Assembly (NCBI GenBank): GCA_963824095.1
Contig: CAWGNS010000014.1
Coordinates: forward strand, 806,001-870,000
Direction of reading: 5' to 3'
Origin: JBBDWJ01 sp963824095
GTDB lineage: Bacteria > Acidobacteriota > Terriglobia > Bryobacterales > UBA6623
DNA: 64,000 nt
Below, one piece after another: positions 1 to 9,648 of this stretch; positions within the stretch are counted from its first letter, which is position 1, and each line of letters starts with the position of its first letter. The position numbers were made by a program, and so were the translations under genes. The notes under the pieces are model-generated. The model ran no database searches, had not been told where the DNA came from, and was given only the letters and a program-made list of their open reading frames with translations.

Positions 1-1168
1 CAGCACGCTATCGACATAGAGCCCGAACACCACGCCGGTAGCCGTCACCAGCACGCCGGCGAGGCGGCCGACCAGCAGGTAATGCCTGTCGCTGCCCTCG
101 CGCACCAGGTAGCGGCGGTAGAAGTTCTGCGTGAACAAGGCGCCGCCGTCGACGGTGAACGCCGAGCCGGTCGACATGTTGGCGGCCAGCACGCAGGCGA
201 TCATCAGGCCGATCGCGCCCGGGAACAGCAGCTCGCGCGTCGCGTAAGCCGAAAGCCTCTTCGGAGTCGACGAACGGAGCCGCGCCGCGCTGCACCAGCA
301 TCGCCGCCACGATCAGCCCAACCAGCGCCCAGCCGATTGTGCAAAAACGCTTGATGAAATTGCCCGCCGCCATGCCCCAGCGGCAACTGCTCTCGTCGTG
401 GCCCGTCCCGACGCTGGCCAGAATGTGCGGCTGCGCCACGATCCCGATCAGCCCGTTGAGCGTCAACATCAAGATCGTGAATACGCCCACGTCGCCGGGC
501 GTCACCATCGACAGCATCTCTGGTTGCAGGCTTTGGCGCATTCCAGCGAAGCCGCCGATCGCGCTCAGGCCCAGCGGAATCAGCAGGAACGAGAGCCCGA
601 TGATGAAGAAGCTTTGGACGAAATCGGTCCACGCCGCGGCGACCAGCCCGCCCACGAAACTGTACGCCAGAAACGTCACCGTCATCACCAGCACCACGGT
701 ATTGGGCGTCACCTGGTCGCCCATCGCCACGCTCACCAGCTTGCCGGCACCCTTCAGCATCGCGCCCATGTTGAACACGAAATAGGCGAGCGCGAACGCC
801 GTATACACGCCGCCCATCAGATTGCCGTAGCGGTCTTCGTAAACCTCGCCGGTCGTGGTGCGCCGGAAGCGCCGGAACAGCGGCGCCAGCAGCCAGTAAA
901 ACGGCGTGATAAACAGGTTCTTCCACTGGTACCAGATGCCCGAGTAGCCGGACAGGTAGACCTTGCCCGCCAGTGACACCGGCATCTCGGCGTGCGTGCC
1001 GACGCCGAACGCCTGCGCGATCACCAGCCAGACGCTGAAGCCGCGATGGCCCAGAAAGTAATCGTCGGTTTTCTTGATGCGGCGGCCTGCGACGAGCCCG
1101 ACGATCAGGATCATGACGAAGTAGCCGGCGATGACGGCCCAGTCGAGCCAGTGCAGTGCGCTTCCCAT
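1..1168 (-). CDS. Sodium:solute symporter (SSS family), frameshifted, runs off the left edge
   Basis: Multi-pass inner-membrane transporter predicted to take up an organic solute with Na+. It starts at ATG 1166-1168. Successive hydrophobic helices and the SSS-like segment GGLVAAAWTDFVQ (about residues 173-185) support the family. The reading frame is intact down to about position 248. There one extra base in the coding-strand context GGCTTACGCG shifts it; deleting that base restores YATRELLFPGAIGLM and a good SSS sequence containing NMSTGSAFTVDGG up to the window edge. It lies 18 bp downstream of a second SSS gene, so the two are probably co-transcribed. The substrate cannot be read from the sequence. 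The frameshift may be a sequence error because the downstream frame is fully conserved in character. Confidence 0.85.
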
Positions 1169-1186
1169 AACGTTACAGTCTGCCCA

Positions 1187-2596
1187 TTATACGGGGTCGC
1201 TCCCAGGGCTCCGGAGAGAGAACAGCAGAAACACCACGGCGCTGAACACAATGCCCAGCGCCGCCGGCGTGAACGCGCCCAAACCCGCGCCGCGTGTGAG
1301 CAGATGAATCGCGGCCGTGGCGGGCACAGCGGCGGCCATCGACGCCAGCGCCGCGCCGGCGGTAGGCCGCGTGGAGTAGAGCCCCGCCAGCAGCGGCACG
1401 AACAAACTCACCGCCAGCAAACTATAGAAGATCTCGAGCGCCGCCAGGATCGATTGCAGCCACAATGCCAGCGCGATGCCGGCCGCGCCGGCCACGGCCG
1501 CCGTGATGCGCGTCGTCCGCAACAGGCCGTGGTCGCTCAGGTCGCGGCGAAACGCGGTCTGCACCAGGTCGCGCGCGACTGAGGTGGTGAGCATGAACAG
1601 CACGGCGTCGGCGGAGCTGACCTCGGCTGAGAAAATCGCCGCCAGCATCAGCCCGCCCAGCCACGGCGGCAGGCCTTCGGCCAGCAGTCTCGGCAGCGCC
1701 AAGCCGGGGTTATCGAGGTGCGGAAAGCGCACCATCGCCGTCATGCCGAGAATCACGGGCAGGAAGGAGTAGAGCAGCAGGCACACGCCCTGCGCGCCGA
1801 CCGCGCCGCGCACCGTCGACTCGTCGCGCGCGCCGTAGAGTTTTTGAATCAGCCCCGGCGAAATGATGAAGGAAGGGATCAGGATCACGGCATAGCGCAG
1901 AATGCCCTCGATCCCCAGGCCCGTGAAGCTGAGATAGGCATCCGCGGCGAGCGACGGGTTGTGCGCGACCGCCGCCGGAATCGCTTGCCAGCCGCCGATG
2001 CCGCTCAACGCCCACGGCACGGCCAGGCAAAAGCCGAAGGCCTTCACCACAACCTGCACCAGGTTGACCCAGGCGCTTGAAAGCAACCCGCCGGCGGTGA
2101 AGTAGATCGTGACCAGAATGCCGCCCAGCACCGCGCCCCAATGCGCCGGCACGCCCGCCACCACGTGCAACACCAGCCCCAGCGCGATTAACTGCGCGGC
2201 TAGAATCGCCAACGACCCCAGCCAAAGCAGCCCCGCCATCAGGTAGCGCACGGCGCGGCTGTAGCGCAGCTCGAGATAGTCACCGACCGTATAGAGATTG
2301 TGCTCGCGCGCGATGCGGTAGATGCGCGGCCCGATGAACCCGCCCAGAATGAGCGAGCCGATACCGGCCGACCCCACCCACCACCAAGCCGAAAGGCCAT
2401 GCCGATAGCCGAACTCGGCGGCCCCCACAGTCGTGCCCGCGCCCAGATTGGCGGCCAGAAACGTCGAGAACAAGAGCGCCGGAGAAAGCTGCCGCCCGGC
2501 GACAAAAAAATCACTGCTGCGCGTGACGCGCCGCGAGACCAACAGCCCCAGCAACACCAAAGCGGCGGAGTAGGCGATCAGAAAAGCAAGGATCAT
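1187..2596 (-). CDS. Sodium:solute symporter (SSS family)
   Basis: Complete inner-membrane symporter of 469 residues. The ATG at 2594-2596 begins MILAFLIAYSAALVLLGL, which aligns with the usual first helix; a much longer open frame upstream has no symporter character and is rejected. Family features are NLGAGTTVGAAEFGY near residue 55, the AGGLLSSAWVNLVQ segment, and IFSAEVSSADAVLF with the serines expected at the Na2 site. About 13 hydrophobic segments are visible. It precedes another SSS gene by 18 bp, and an exported P1-family peptidase lies about 260 bp upstream on the same strand. A role in importing products of that peptidase is possible but is only inferred from position. Confidence 0.9.
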   Translation of the reverse strand: MILAFLIAYSAALVLLGLLVSRRVTRSSDFFVAGRQLSPALLFSTFLAANLGAGTTVGAAEFGYRHGLSAWWWVGSAGIGSLILGGFIGPRIYRIAREHNLYTVGDYLELRYSRAVRYLMAGLLWLGSLAILAAQLIALGLVLHVVAGVPAHWGAVLGGILVTIYFTAGGLLSSAWVNLVQVVVKAFGFCLAVPWALSGIGGWQAIPAAVAHNPSLAADAYLSFTGLGIEGILRYAVILIPSFIISPGLIQKLYGARDESTVRGAVGAQGVCLLLYSFLPVILGMTAMVRFPHLDNPGLALPRLLAEGLPPWLGGLMLAAIFSAEVSSADAVLFMLTTSVARDLVQTAFRRDLSDHGLLRTTRITAAVAGAAGIALALWLQSILAALEIFYSLLAVSLFVPLLAGLYSTRPTAGAALASMAAAVPATAAIHLLTRGAGLGAFTPAALGIVFSAVVFLLFSLRSPGSDPV

Positions 2597-2856
2597 GGCC
2601 TCAGATGCACGTCGTGGCGATGAGCTTCCCCGTTCCCAACGCCGATCACAGCAGCCGCTGCCGCGAGATGCCGCTTGGAAACACGCCGCCGCGCAGAAGC
2701 GCCACTCGCGGGCCGCAAGCGTCAGATTGCGCGGAACAGCCGGGCGATGCCGGTAATCATCAGCGCCGGGACAATGCGGATCAACGCAACAGCTCAGCGT
2801 GGGCTTACGCCACGCGGCTCTGAGTGGCGTTCCCGAAAACATTGCACTGGCCGCCA

Positions 2857-3915
2857 CTACAAATCCCGATACGCCGGAAAACCCTCGACCGCCTCGGCCT
2901 GCAACACCGCCGAGACCACCGCCTGCGCCAATACGTCCGCCGCCAGCGCGCCGACCTGCGCCAGTGAACCACCCAGGGGCCGGCCGCCGGTCCCCAAGGC
3001 AAACACGGTATCGCCGTCCATCGGCAGGTGCGACGGCCGTATTGCTCGCGCCAACCCGTCGTGCGCCATCTGCGCCACCTTGGTCGCCTCGGCCTTGGTC
3101 CATTCGACGTTGGCGGCAACGATGCCCAGCGTGGTGTTCTCTCCGGCCCGCGCGCCAGGCATTCTCGAGCCTCGCCGCAGCTCGACCATCGTATCGATCA
3201 GGCCCTTGCCGTCGGCGGTGCGCGCGCCCGCGAGCAACTCGCCCGTGTCGGGGTCGACCACGTCGCCAATGCAATTCACCGCCGCCAGTGCTGCGATAAC
3301 CAACCCGCCCGGCAGCTTCAAAGACGCGCTTCCCAGGCCGCCCTTCATGGCGCGCTTTCCGCCGAACATCTTGCCGATCGTCGCCCCAGCGCCCGCGCCG
3401 ACGCTGCCTTGCGCCACCGCGTCGCCGGTCGCGGCCTTGGCGGCGCTATACCCCGACGCCGCATCGGGCCGCGGCGTCAGCCCGCCGACACCCAGGTCGA
3501 ACAGTATCGCCGTCGGAACGATCGGCACTACACCGCCGCCGATCGGAAAGCCGATGCCGTGTTCTTCGAGATAACGCATCACGCCGTCGGCCGTACCCAG
3601 CCCGTAAGCGCTGCCCCCCGACAGCACCACCGCGTGCACCTGCTGCACCGACATCTCCGGCCGCAACAGCACCACGTCGCGCGTCCCCGGCGCCCCTCCG
3701 CGCACATCGGCCCCGGCGGTCGCCCCCGCCTCGCACAGCACCACGGTGCAGCCGGTAGGCCGCTTGCTATGCGTGAAGTGGCCGACCTTCAGCCCCGGAA
3801 CGTCGGTCAGCGAACCCTGCGGCGTGCGTTGCGGCTTGGCACTTGCCATGGCGGTAAACAGAGGAACCCCGATCGCGGAAGTCAAAAGACTCCGTCGCGA
3901 AAAGGAATGTGTCAT
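2857..3915 (-). CDS. P1-family (DmpA/BapA-type) aminopeptidase, Tat-exported
   Basis: 352-residue N-terminal-nucleophile hydrolase of the L-aminopeptidase/D-esterase family. The N-terminus reads MTHSFSRRSLLTSAIG followed by a hydrophobic stretch ending ASA, a good twin-arginine signal, so the enzyme is probably periplasmic or extracellular. The mature part begins with the family's LTDVPGLKVGHFT. GGAPGTRDV and LSGGSAYGL follow, then MKGGLGSAS at about 190-198, where members self-cleave between Gly and Ser; Ser196 would be the new N-terminal nucleophile. The start is ATG 3913-3915. Two SSS transporters lie downstream on the same strand. Members remove N-terminal residues, including D- or beta-amino acids, from small peptides; the exact substrate is unknown. 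Confidence 0.9.
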   Translation of the reverse strand: MTHSFSRRSLLTSAIGVPLFTAMASAKPQRTPQGSLTDVPGLKVGHFTHSKRPTGCTVVLCEAGATAGADVRGGAPGTRDVVLLRPEMSVQQVHAVVLSGGSAYGLGTADGVMRYLEEHGIGFPIGGGVVPIVPTAILFDLGVGGLTPRPDAASGYSAAKAATGDAVAQGSVGAGAGATIGKMFGGKRAMKGGLGSASLKLPGGLVIAALAAVNCIGDVVDPDTGELLAGARTADGKGLIDTMVELRRGSRMPGARAGENTTLGIVAANVEWTKAEATKVAQMAHDGLARAIRPSHLPMDGDTVFALGTGGRPLGGSLAQVGALAADVLAQAVVSAVLQAEAVEGFPAYRDL

Positions 3916-4058
3916 GCCCACATTGTGGCACCTGCGGCCACTCAACGGCCCCGTAGCGCAGGGCTGGCGTTCCTCGTCAGACCTGCGGCTTCCGCGATCA
4001 TGCGGGCTGGAGGGGAACAATCCAGGGGCAACAACCGTCCCGGCGGTGCCCCACCGCC

Positions 4059-4911
4059 TCAAACCTCGGCCAGAACATTGTCGATCAGCCGCGTCGAACC
4101 CACCCAAACCGCCGCCGCGATGCGCACGCGCCCCTGCACGCTCTCGATCGGCTGCATCTGCTCGGCGTCGACCACTTCGAGGTACTCCACGCGGATCTCG
4201 GGCTGCCGCGCCAGAACCTCCAGCCCCCGCCGCCGGACCGCCGCCGCATCGCGCTCGCCGCCGGCAACCAGCTCCCGCGCCGCCGTCAGCGCCGCGTACA
4301 GAGCCGGCGCCCAACGGCGCTGTTCGGCGTTCAGATGCACGTTGCGCGAGCTCACCGCTAGCCCGTCGCTTTCACGCACCGTCGGCACTTCCACAATCGT
4401 CAGACGGCAGGTTCAAATCCGCCACCAACCGCCGGATCACCGCCAACTGCTGGGCGTCCTTCTCGCCGAAATAGGCGCGGTCGGGCTGCACGATGTTAAA
4501 CAACTTGGTCACCACCGTCGCCACGCCGCGAAAGTGTCCGGGCCGGAACTTTCCGCAAAGGTGATCAGTGAGGGCTTCGACCTCGACAAAGACGCGCTGC
4601 GGGGCGGGATACATCTCGGCGGCGCCCGGCGCGAACACCACATCCACGCCTTCCCGCTCGCAGATTTGCAGGTCGTCGGCCAGCGGACGCGGATATTGCT
4701 CGAAATCGTCGGGGCGGTTGAACTGAATGGGGTTGACGAAGATGCTGACCACGACGCAGCCGGATTCGCGGCGCGCCCGCCGGATCAGCTCGATGTGCCC
4801 GACGTGCAGCGCGCCCATCGTGGGGACCAGGCCGATGCTGTGGCCTTCGCGCCGCAGGGGCGCCAGCCGCGCCCGCAAAGCCGCGATCGACTCAGCGAGT
4901 GCGACGCTCAT
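4059..4911 (-). CDS. panC: Pantothenate synthetase PanC, single-base frameshift
   Basis: Condenses pantoate with beta-alanine using ATP, the last step of pantothenate synthesis in the cytosol. The ATG at 4909-4911 overlaps the panB stop as ATGA, so translation is coupled. The first part has PTMGALHVGH (nucleotidyltransferase HxGH), SIFVNPIQF and YFGEKDAQQL. After LNLP the frame breaks at about 4401-4404, coding-strand context CCGTCTGACG. Removing one base gives TIVEVPTVRESDGLA and SSRNVHL, which is normal PanC, and continues to the stop at 4059. The restored protein is 283 residues, the usual length. Because both halves are perfectly conserved, the extra base is probably an error, but real inactivation cannot be excluded. 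Confidence 0.93.
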
Positions 4912-5744
4912 TCTTTTCCGTTGGCGCCGACCGCTGCCACAGGCTGCTCGACCGCCGGAAAACGGCCGTCCTGCACTTCGGCAATGTATTGTCGCGCCGC
5001 CTCGACCATCGTCTCGCCCAGGTGCGCGTACTGCTTCACAAACGGCGGAACGAACTCGTCGAACAGCCCAAACGCGTCGTAGCTTACCAGCACCTGGCCG
5101 TCGCACCAGGGGCCCGCGCCGATGCCGATGGTCGGCACGCTCAGCTCGGCCGTCACCTGCCGCGCCAAGTCGGCCGGAATCGATTCCAGCACGATGCCGA
5201 ACACGCCGGCCGCCTGCAGCGCCCGCGCGTCGTCGAGCAGCCCCTCGGCCGCTTCCGGCGCAACGCCCTGCCGCCGGTAGCCGCCCAGTTGATGCACCGA
5301 TTGCGGCGTCAGGCCCAGATGCCCCATCACCGGAATGCCGACGTCGCAAAGCCGCTGCACCACCTCGACCACGGGCCGGCCGCCTTCGAGCTTCACCGCC
5401 GCCGCGCCGCCTTCCTGCAGCAGCCGCCCGGCGTTACGCACCGCTTCGGCCGCGCTCACCTGAAACGTCAGAAACGGCATGTCGGCCACGACTAGCGCCC
5501 GCCGCGCGCCGCGCGCGACCGCCTTGGCGTGATGCAAAACATCGTCAAGCGTCACGGGCACCGTCGTTTCGTGGCCCAGAATGACCATACCCAAAGAATC
5601 GCCCACCAGCAGCACGTCGATGCCGGCGCGATCGAGCAGCCGGGCCATCGTCGCGTCATAGGCGGTCAACATGGCGATCTTTTCGCCGCGCTTTTTCTTG
5701 AGTTTCAGATCACGAGCCCGCAAGGGCCTGGGGCGTTCCGGCAT
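4908..5744 (-). CDS. panB: 3-methyl-2-oxobutanoate hydroxymethyltransferase PanB
   Basis: First committed step of pantothenate synthesis: transfers a hydroxymethyl group from methylene-tetrahydrofolate to ketoisovalerate to make ketopantoate. The protein has 278 residues, typical for PanB. Diagnostic segments are MLTAYDATMARLLDRAG near the start, LLVGDSLGMVILGH with the metal-binding Asp, VVADMPF, and GIPVMGHLGLTPQ. The catalytic Glu lies in VLESIPADLA. It starts at ATG 5742-5744 and its stop overlaps the panC start by the ATGA arrangement, so panB-panC form a two-gene operon. There is about 290 bp of non-coding DNA upstream, presumably carrying the promoter, but no clear -10/-35 pair or riboswitch is visible there. 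Confidence 0.96.
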   Translation of the reverse strand: MPERPRPLRARDLKLKKKRGEKIAMLTAYDATMARLLDRAGIDVLLVGDSLGMVILGHETTVPVTLDDVLHHAKAVARGARRALVVADMPFLTFQVSAAEAVRNAGRLLQEGGAAAVKLEGGRPVVEVVQRLCDVGIPVMGHLGLTPQSVHQLGGYRRQGVAPEAAEGLLDDARALQAAGVFGIVLESIPADLARQVTAELSVPTIGIGAGPWCDGQVLVSYDAFGLFDEFVPPFVKQYAHLGETMVEAARQYIAEVQDGRFPAVEQPVAAVGANGKE

Positions 5745-6031
5745 GGGTTAGTAGTCCGTGTGGCGAGTGCGTGTCGCGGCGGCGGCAGGGCCGTCTTGCT
5801 GGATTCGAGCGGGTGGCGGTCCTCGGAAGGAGGCAAGCGAGAAACAGAAGCCTGCGATATCTTTTCCGTATCCCCGCCGGGACGCCATCATTATATCGGA
5901 TGGCCCCCGGGAGCCCGGACGTCGCGTCACGCCGCCTGGACCGGCCGAGGCCAGGCGCAACCCAAACCAATAGCCCTGTCGGCCCTATCAAGCGCGAGGG
6001 GGAAAGCCGCTTCACCGCGAACGCGGCCGGC

Positions 6032-7072
6032 TCAATGACCGGTGGGACCCACCTTGCCCAGGAACTTGCGGTACACGTAGAAAAAGTAGGCCGTCACCAG
6101 CAGCATCCCCGGCACGAACCAGATCAGCCCCACCTGCAGGCCGTAGGCGCCCGCCGCCGAGTTGTAGATGTCCAGGCTCAGCGCCGGATCGTTGTTGGAA
6201 GGCAGCACGTAAGGATAAACGCCGAACACCACGCTGGTCAGCATGCCGACGATGTAGGCGCAGGAAGCCAGAAACGCCGCGCCATCCTGGCCGCGCGGGC
6301 TCCACCAGCGCATGCCGACGAGCCCCGCCAGCGCCAGCAGCGGAAAGATCGCGCCCCAGGGCTCGGCGGCCAGCCGCTGCGGCACGTGCGGCTGCACCCG
6401 GAAGGTCGCAATCGTGACCAATACCGTCGCCGCCACCACGCCCCACCAGGCCGCCGTAAACAAGCGCCGGGCGCGCGCGGCGAGCGCTCCTTCGGTCTTC
6501 AGCACCACCCACAGGGAGCCGTGCGCGGTCAGCGTGAGAAACGAAGCCAGCCCCACGAGCACCGTGTACCAGTCGAGCACGCCCGGCAGCACGCTGACCC
6601 GAAAATCCGTCCACAACGGCAGGAAGAAATAACCCTTGGCGTCCAACGGAACGCCGCGCACCACGTTGCCCAGCGCCGCGCCGAAGAAGATCGTCAGCAG
6701 CGCGCTCGATCCGGCGAACACCGTGTCCCAAAACACTGGCCAAGCGGCGTTGCTCAGATGGCTGCGAAACTCGATCGCGATCCCGCGTAGCATCAACAGC
6801 CACAACACGATCATCAGCGGCAGGTAAAAGCCGCTGAAGCTCGACGCATAGAGAGCCGGAAACGCAAAATACAAAGTGCCCCCGGCGGCCAGCAGCCAGA
6901 CCTCGTTGCCGTCCCACACCGGCCCGATCGAGCTCAACACCTGCCGCCGCTCGCTGTCGGTACGAGCCGCGTAAAGGTGCACCACGCCCGAGCCCAGGTC
7001 GAAGCCATCGAACACGACGTACATCGCGATCATGATGGCGACCAGGCAAAACCAAAGTGTTTCCACGATCAA
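6032..7072 (-). CDS. cydB: Cytochrome bd-type oxidase subunit II
   Basis: 346-residue inner-membrane protein, partner of CydA in a bd-type quinol oxidase that reduces O2 without pumping protons. The family hallmark FDGFDLGSG is at about 22-30, followed by VWDGNEVWLLAAGGTLYFAF near 50-70 and about eight hydrophobic helices. The start codon is TTG at 7070-7072, preceded on the coding strand by AGGAGAGG, a good ribosome site; no ATG gives the expected N-terminus MIVETLWFCLV. It lies 163 bp downstream of cydA on the same strand, and the gap contains one copy of the intergenic hairpin family. No small cydX-like gene can be seen directly downstream. Confidence 0.95.
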   Translation of the reverse strand: MIVETLWFCLVAIMIAMYVVFDGFDLGSGVVHLYAARTDSERRQVLSSIGPVWDGNEVWLLAAGGTLYFAFPALYASSFSGFYLPLMIVLWLLMLRGIAIEFRSHLSNAAWPVFWDTVFAGSSALLTIFFGAALGNVVRGVPLDAKGYFFLPLWTDFRVSVLPGVLDWYTVLVGLASFLTLTAHGSLWVVLKTEGALAARARRLFTAAWWGVVAATVLVTIATFRVQPHVPQRLAAEPWGAIFPLLALAGLVGMRWWSPRGQDGAAFLASCAYIVGMLTSVVFGVYPYVLPSNNDPALSLDIYNSAAGAYGLQVGLIWFVPGMLLVTAYFFYVYRKFLGKVGPTGH

Positions 7073-7116
7073 TCCTCTCCTACCGTCTCAGGCCCCGAAT
7101 CCGGACGCCCTCAAAC

Positions 7117-7161
7117 GTGGCGCGGGCCTCGGGCCGGTGGCGTCGGCGTCCAAGCCGACAT
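7117..7161 (+). repeat. Intergenic hairpin repeat, family A, copy A1
   Basis: Starts with GTGGCGCG and carries stem I GGCC-TCG-GGCC, followed by stem II GTCGGC-GTCCAA-GCCGAC. It sits between cydA and cydB. It belongs to the family that recurs at 8760, 15226/15290, 36177/36531, 43789/43905, 47774 and 57585/57656. Confidence 0.75.
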
Positions 7162-7235
7162 ACTCCTCACCAATCACCAACGTATTCTTCACCCATCACC
7201 AACGCGCTCATAGCCAACCGCCGCGCGGTTTCCGG

Positions 7236-8597
7236 TCAAGCCGCCTCCACCGGCGCCTTCACCTCTAACGCATCGGGCCTTCCCTCGGGCCCCTCATCAA
7301 TCTCGCGGTACACCAAGAACAAAAACAAAATGCTCAGGATCGTATACATCCCAAAAAACCCAAGCAAACTGAACAGCGTGTTCCCCGCCGATACATTCGC
7401 CGAGTAGCCCTGAGCCGTCCGCATCACGCCATAGATCAGCCACGGCTGCCGCCCCAGCTCGGCCGTCATCCAGCCGGCGGTGTTGGCGATATAGGGGAAC
7501 GGCAGCATCATCGCCAGGATCCACAGCGCCCAGCGCGACGTAAACAGCCGCCGTTTCCACAGCAACACGGCGCACAACACCATCACGGCGATGAAAATCG
7601 TTCCCAGGCCCACCATCACGTGATAGCTGTAATAGAGCAGCGGGATATTGTCGGGCCACAGCTCCTTGGGGAAGTCGCGCAGCCCTTTGATCTCGGCCCC
7701 CCAGCGTTGGTAGGTGAGAAAGCTCAACATGCGCGGCACCAGGATCGGGTTGTCGAGCTTGAGGCTTTCCATGTCGGGCTGGCCGATCAATACGATCGGG
7801 GCCCCCGACAGCGTCTGGAAGTGGCCCTCCATCGCCGCCAGTGTGACCGGCTGGTTATAGGCGACCAGCTTGCCTTGCCCGTCGCCGGTCGGAAACGCCA
7901 TCAGGAACGTCGCCGCCGTTCCCACCGGCACCGCCAGCCGCAGAAAAACCCGCGCTTGCTCCTGGTGCCTGCCCAGCAACAGATAGGCTGCCGCGATCGA
8001 CGCCACCACCACGCTCGCGGTGACCACCGAGCCGATCATGGTGTGCGGATATTGCCAGCAGAGCCAGGGGTTGAGCAGCAGCGCCCAGATGCTCTCCAAC
8101 TGCAGATTGCCCGCCGCGTCCTTTACATATCCAACCGGGTGCTGCATCCAGGCGTCGGTGGCGACGATGAAATATCCCGAAAGCCACGAGCCCACGAACA
8201 CGCACAACGCGGCGAACCAGTGGCCGACCCGCCCTAGCAGCTTCTCGCCAAACAGCAGGAACCCCAAGAAGGTCGACTCCAGGAAGAACGAAAACACGCC
8301 TTCCATCGCCAGCGTCTGCCCGATCACCCCGCCGGCCGCCTTGGAAAACTGCGCCCAGTTGGTACCGAACTGAAACTCCATGGGAATGCCGGTTACCACC
8401 CCGATCGCGAAGTTGATGCCGAAGATCTTGGCCCAGAAGCGGGCCGCGCGGCCGTAGGCCTCGTTGCCGGTGCGCAGCTCCATCGTCTTCCACAGGAAGA
8501 TCAGCAGCGCCAGCCCCATGGTCAACTGCGGAAACAGGTAGTGATAGGTGATCGTGAAGGCGAAATGAAAGCGGTGCAGCCAAAGAGCAGAATCCAT
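7236..8597 (-). CDS. cydA: Cytochrome bd-type oxidase subunit I
   Basis: Catalytic haem subunit of the bd-type quinol oxidase, inner membrane. The chosen ATG 8595-8597 gives MDSALWLHRFHFAFTITYHY, which matches the family N-terminus including the haem b595 His; an in-frame ATG 36 bp upstream at 8633 (MLGIASANTHTV...) is the alternative, and neither has a convincing Shine-Dalgarno. Other marks are GIPMEFQFGTNW, MEGHFQT with the conserved Glu, GWMTAELGRQPW and YSYHVMVGLGTIF. At 453 residues it is short, consistent with the short-Q-loop or cyanide-insensitive type rather than the long E. coli type. It probably forms an operon with cydB downstream. Confidence 0.95.
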   Translation of the reverse strand: MDSALWLHRFHFAFTITYHYLFPQLTMGLALLIFLWKTMELRTGNEAYGRAARFWAKIFGINFAIGVVTGIPMEFQFGTNWAQFSKAAGGVIGQTLAMEGVFSFFLESTFLGFLLFGEKLLGRVGHWFAALCVFVGSWLSGYFIVATDAWMQHPVGYVKDAAGNLQLESIWALLLNPWLCWQYPHTMIGSVVTASVVVASIAAAYLLLGRHQEQARVFLRLAVPVGTAATFLMAFPTGDGQGKLVAYNQPVTLAAMEGHFQTLSGAPIVLIGQPDMESLKLDNPILVPRMLSFLTYQRWGAEIKGLRDFPKELWPDNIPLLYYSYHVMVGLGTIFIAVMVLCAVLLWKRRLFTSRWALWILAMMLPFPYIANTAGWMTAELGRQPWLIYGVMRTAQGYSANVSAGNTLFSLLGFFGMYTILSILFLFLVYREIDEGPEGRPDALEVKAPVEAA

Positions 8598-8706
8598 GAC
8601 GGTGTGGGTGTTAGCACTTGCGATGCCAAGCATCAAGGGACAAACTGCCGCATTTTCGAAGAGTTAAGGGCCCATAGCCCGGCAGCCTGGGGCATATAAC
8701 CCACGT

Positions 8707-8730
8707 GGGACAGGCAATCCTGCCTGTCCC
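8707..8730. repeat. Perfect 10-bp-stem hairpin, family C
   Basis: GGGACAGGCA, loop ATCC, then the exact complement TGCCTGTCCC. It has no T-run, so it is not an ordinary terminator. Variants with compensating stem changes occur at 11368-11389 and 11662-11685. Confidence 0.8.
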
Positions 8731-8759
8731 AGGTCGAACGCAATCCGCCCACGATCGCT

Positions 8760-8804
8760 GTGGCGCGGGCCTCCGGCCGGCAGCGTCCGCCTGGGGCGGA
8801 CGTT
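8760..8804 (+). repeat. Intergenic hairpin repeat, family A, copy A2
   Basis: GTGGCGCG head, stem I GGCC-TCC-GGCC, then stem II CGTCCGCC-TGG-GGCGGACG and a terminal TT. It shares its stem II with copy A10 at 57585. Confidence 0.8.
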
Positions 8805-8915
8805 CCGGACACGCTCCTGCTCCGCTCACGGAGAACATGGCGCTGGCCAACCAAACAACGGCTCGGACGCGCGGCCGGCCGCCGGCCTGCGCCACACGAG
8901 GCGCAAACCAGCCCA

Positions 8916-9575
8916 TCAGCCGGCTTGCCCAAAGCGGTCCAACTCTCCGCGGCCTTCCTCCAGCTCCTCGCGAGGCAAATTCCCCGCCGCTAACTCCTTA
9001 TCGCTCTTAGCCGCCAGGCGCTCATAAAATTCGCGGCCGCGCGCCACCCAGGCCGCGTCGTTCGACGCCTCGAGCGTCTCAAACAGAAGGTCTTCGGCCT
9101 TCGAATACCGCCCGGCCGCTTCAAAGTACGCAAACAGCTTCACGCGCATCGCGTCGGGCAGCTTGTGATCGCCCAGCTTGGCGGCCAATCCTTCGATATC
9201 GGCGTAGTAATCCTGAAACACGTTCTCCTGCACGGTGTCGAACGTCTCCAGGTACAGGCTGAGCGCCTTCTCGGTGCGAATCAGCCCGTTGCGCGGCTCG
9301 TTCATCGCCCAGTTGATCTCGGCGCGCTCCTTGAGCAGCTTGGCGAGGGCGGCGGCCCGCTCGGGGCTGATCAGCCCGCTGCGGCACATCCCCAGCAGGT
9401 CGCCGGCGGTGACGCCTTTGACGAAGCGCGGCGCCAGGCCCAACTCGGTGCGCACCAACTCATTGATCTCGTCGATGGCGTCCTTGTAGTGCTGCCGCTC
9501 GCGCAGCAAGGCGATCTCGGGAAGCACCTCCGTCATCCGCTTGATGAGAATGTCGGTCTTGTTCTCGCGAATCAT
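8916..9575 (-). CDS. DUF6483-like helical protein of unknown function
   Basis: 219-residue cytosolic protein, rich in charged helices and without signal or membrane segments. The start ATG 9573-9575 is preceded by AGGAAGG at good spacing. The N-terminal MIRENKTDILIKRMTEVLPEIALL is followed by paired helices (HYKDAIDEINELVRTELGL, ERAAALAKLLKERAEI, EKALSLYLETF) that resemble the DUF6483 pattern and look TPR-like. I recognise this only by overall pattern. It stands alone: it is about 70 bp downstream of the restored stop of the SUMF1-fold gene on the same strand, so co-transcription is possible. No function can be assigned. Confidence 0.75.
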   Translation of the reverse strand: MIRENKTDILIKRMTEVLPEIALLRERQHYKDAIDEINELVRTELGLAPRFVKGVTAGDLLGMCRSGLISPERAAALAKLLKERAEINWAMNEPRNGLIRTEKALSLYLETFDTVQENVFQDYYADIEGLAAKLGDHKLPDAMRVKLFAYFEAAGRYSKAEDLLFETLEASNDAAWVARGREFYERLAAKSDKELAAGNLPREELEEGRGELDRFGQAG

Positions 9576-9648
9576 TGCCTTCCTATCCGCCGCACCGCTG
9601 CGTGAGGGCCAAAGTCACGGAGGCTCGCGCGCTCCAGCTTGTTGCCCC

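Larger units (their letters stand above)
8598..8915. other. Gene-free stretch upstream of cydA, holding two hairpin repeats
   Basis: No convincing coding region on either strand. It contains the perfect GGGACAGGCA hairpin (8707-8730) and a family A repeat (8760-8804). A weak inverted family-A-like tail, GGCCTGCGCCAC, occurs around 8881-8892. The cydA promoter should be here, but I see no clear hexamers. Confidence 0.6.

Noticed and set aside
2797..2815. Hairpin GCGTGG/CCACGC after the peptidase gene as a terminator
   Set aside because: It has a 6-bp stem, a 7-base loop and no T-run, and it lies just downstream (minus strand) of the peptidase stop; it could help termination but the evidence is too weak to call.
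6000..6031. Possible cydX after cydB
   Set aside because: The minus-strand sequence following cydB shows no short hydrophobic frame with a ribosome site.
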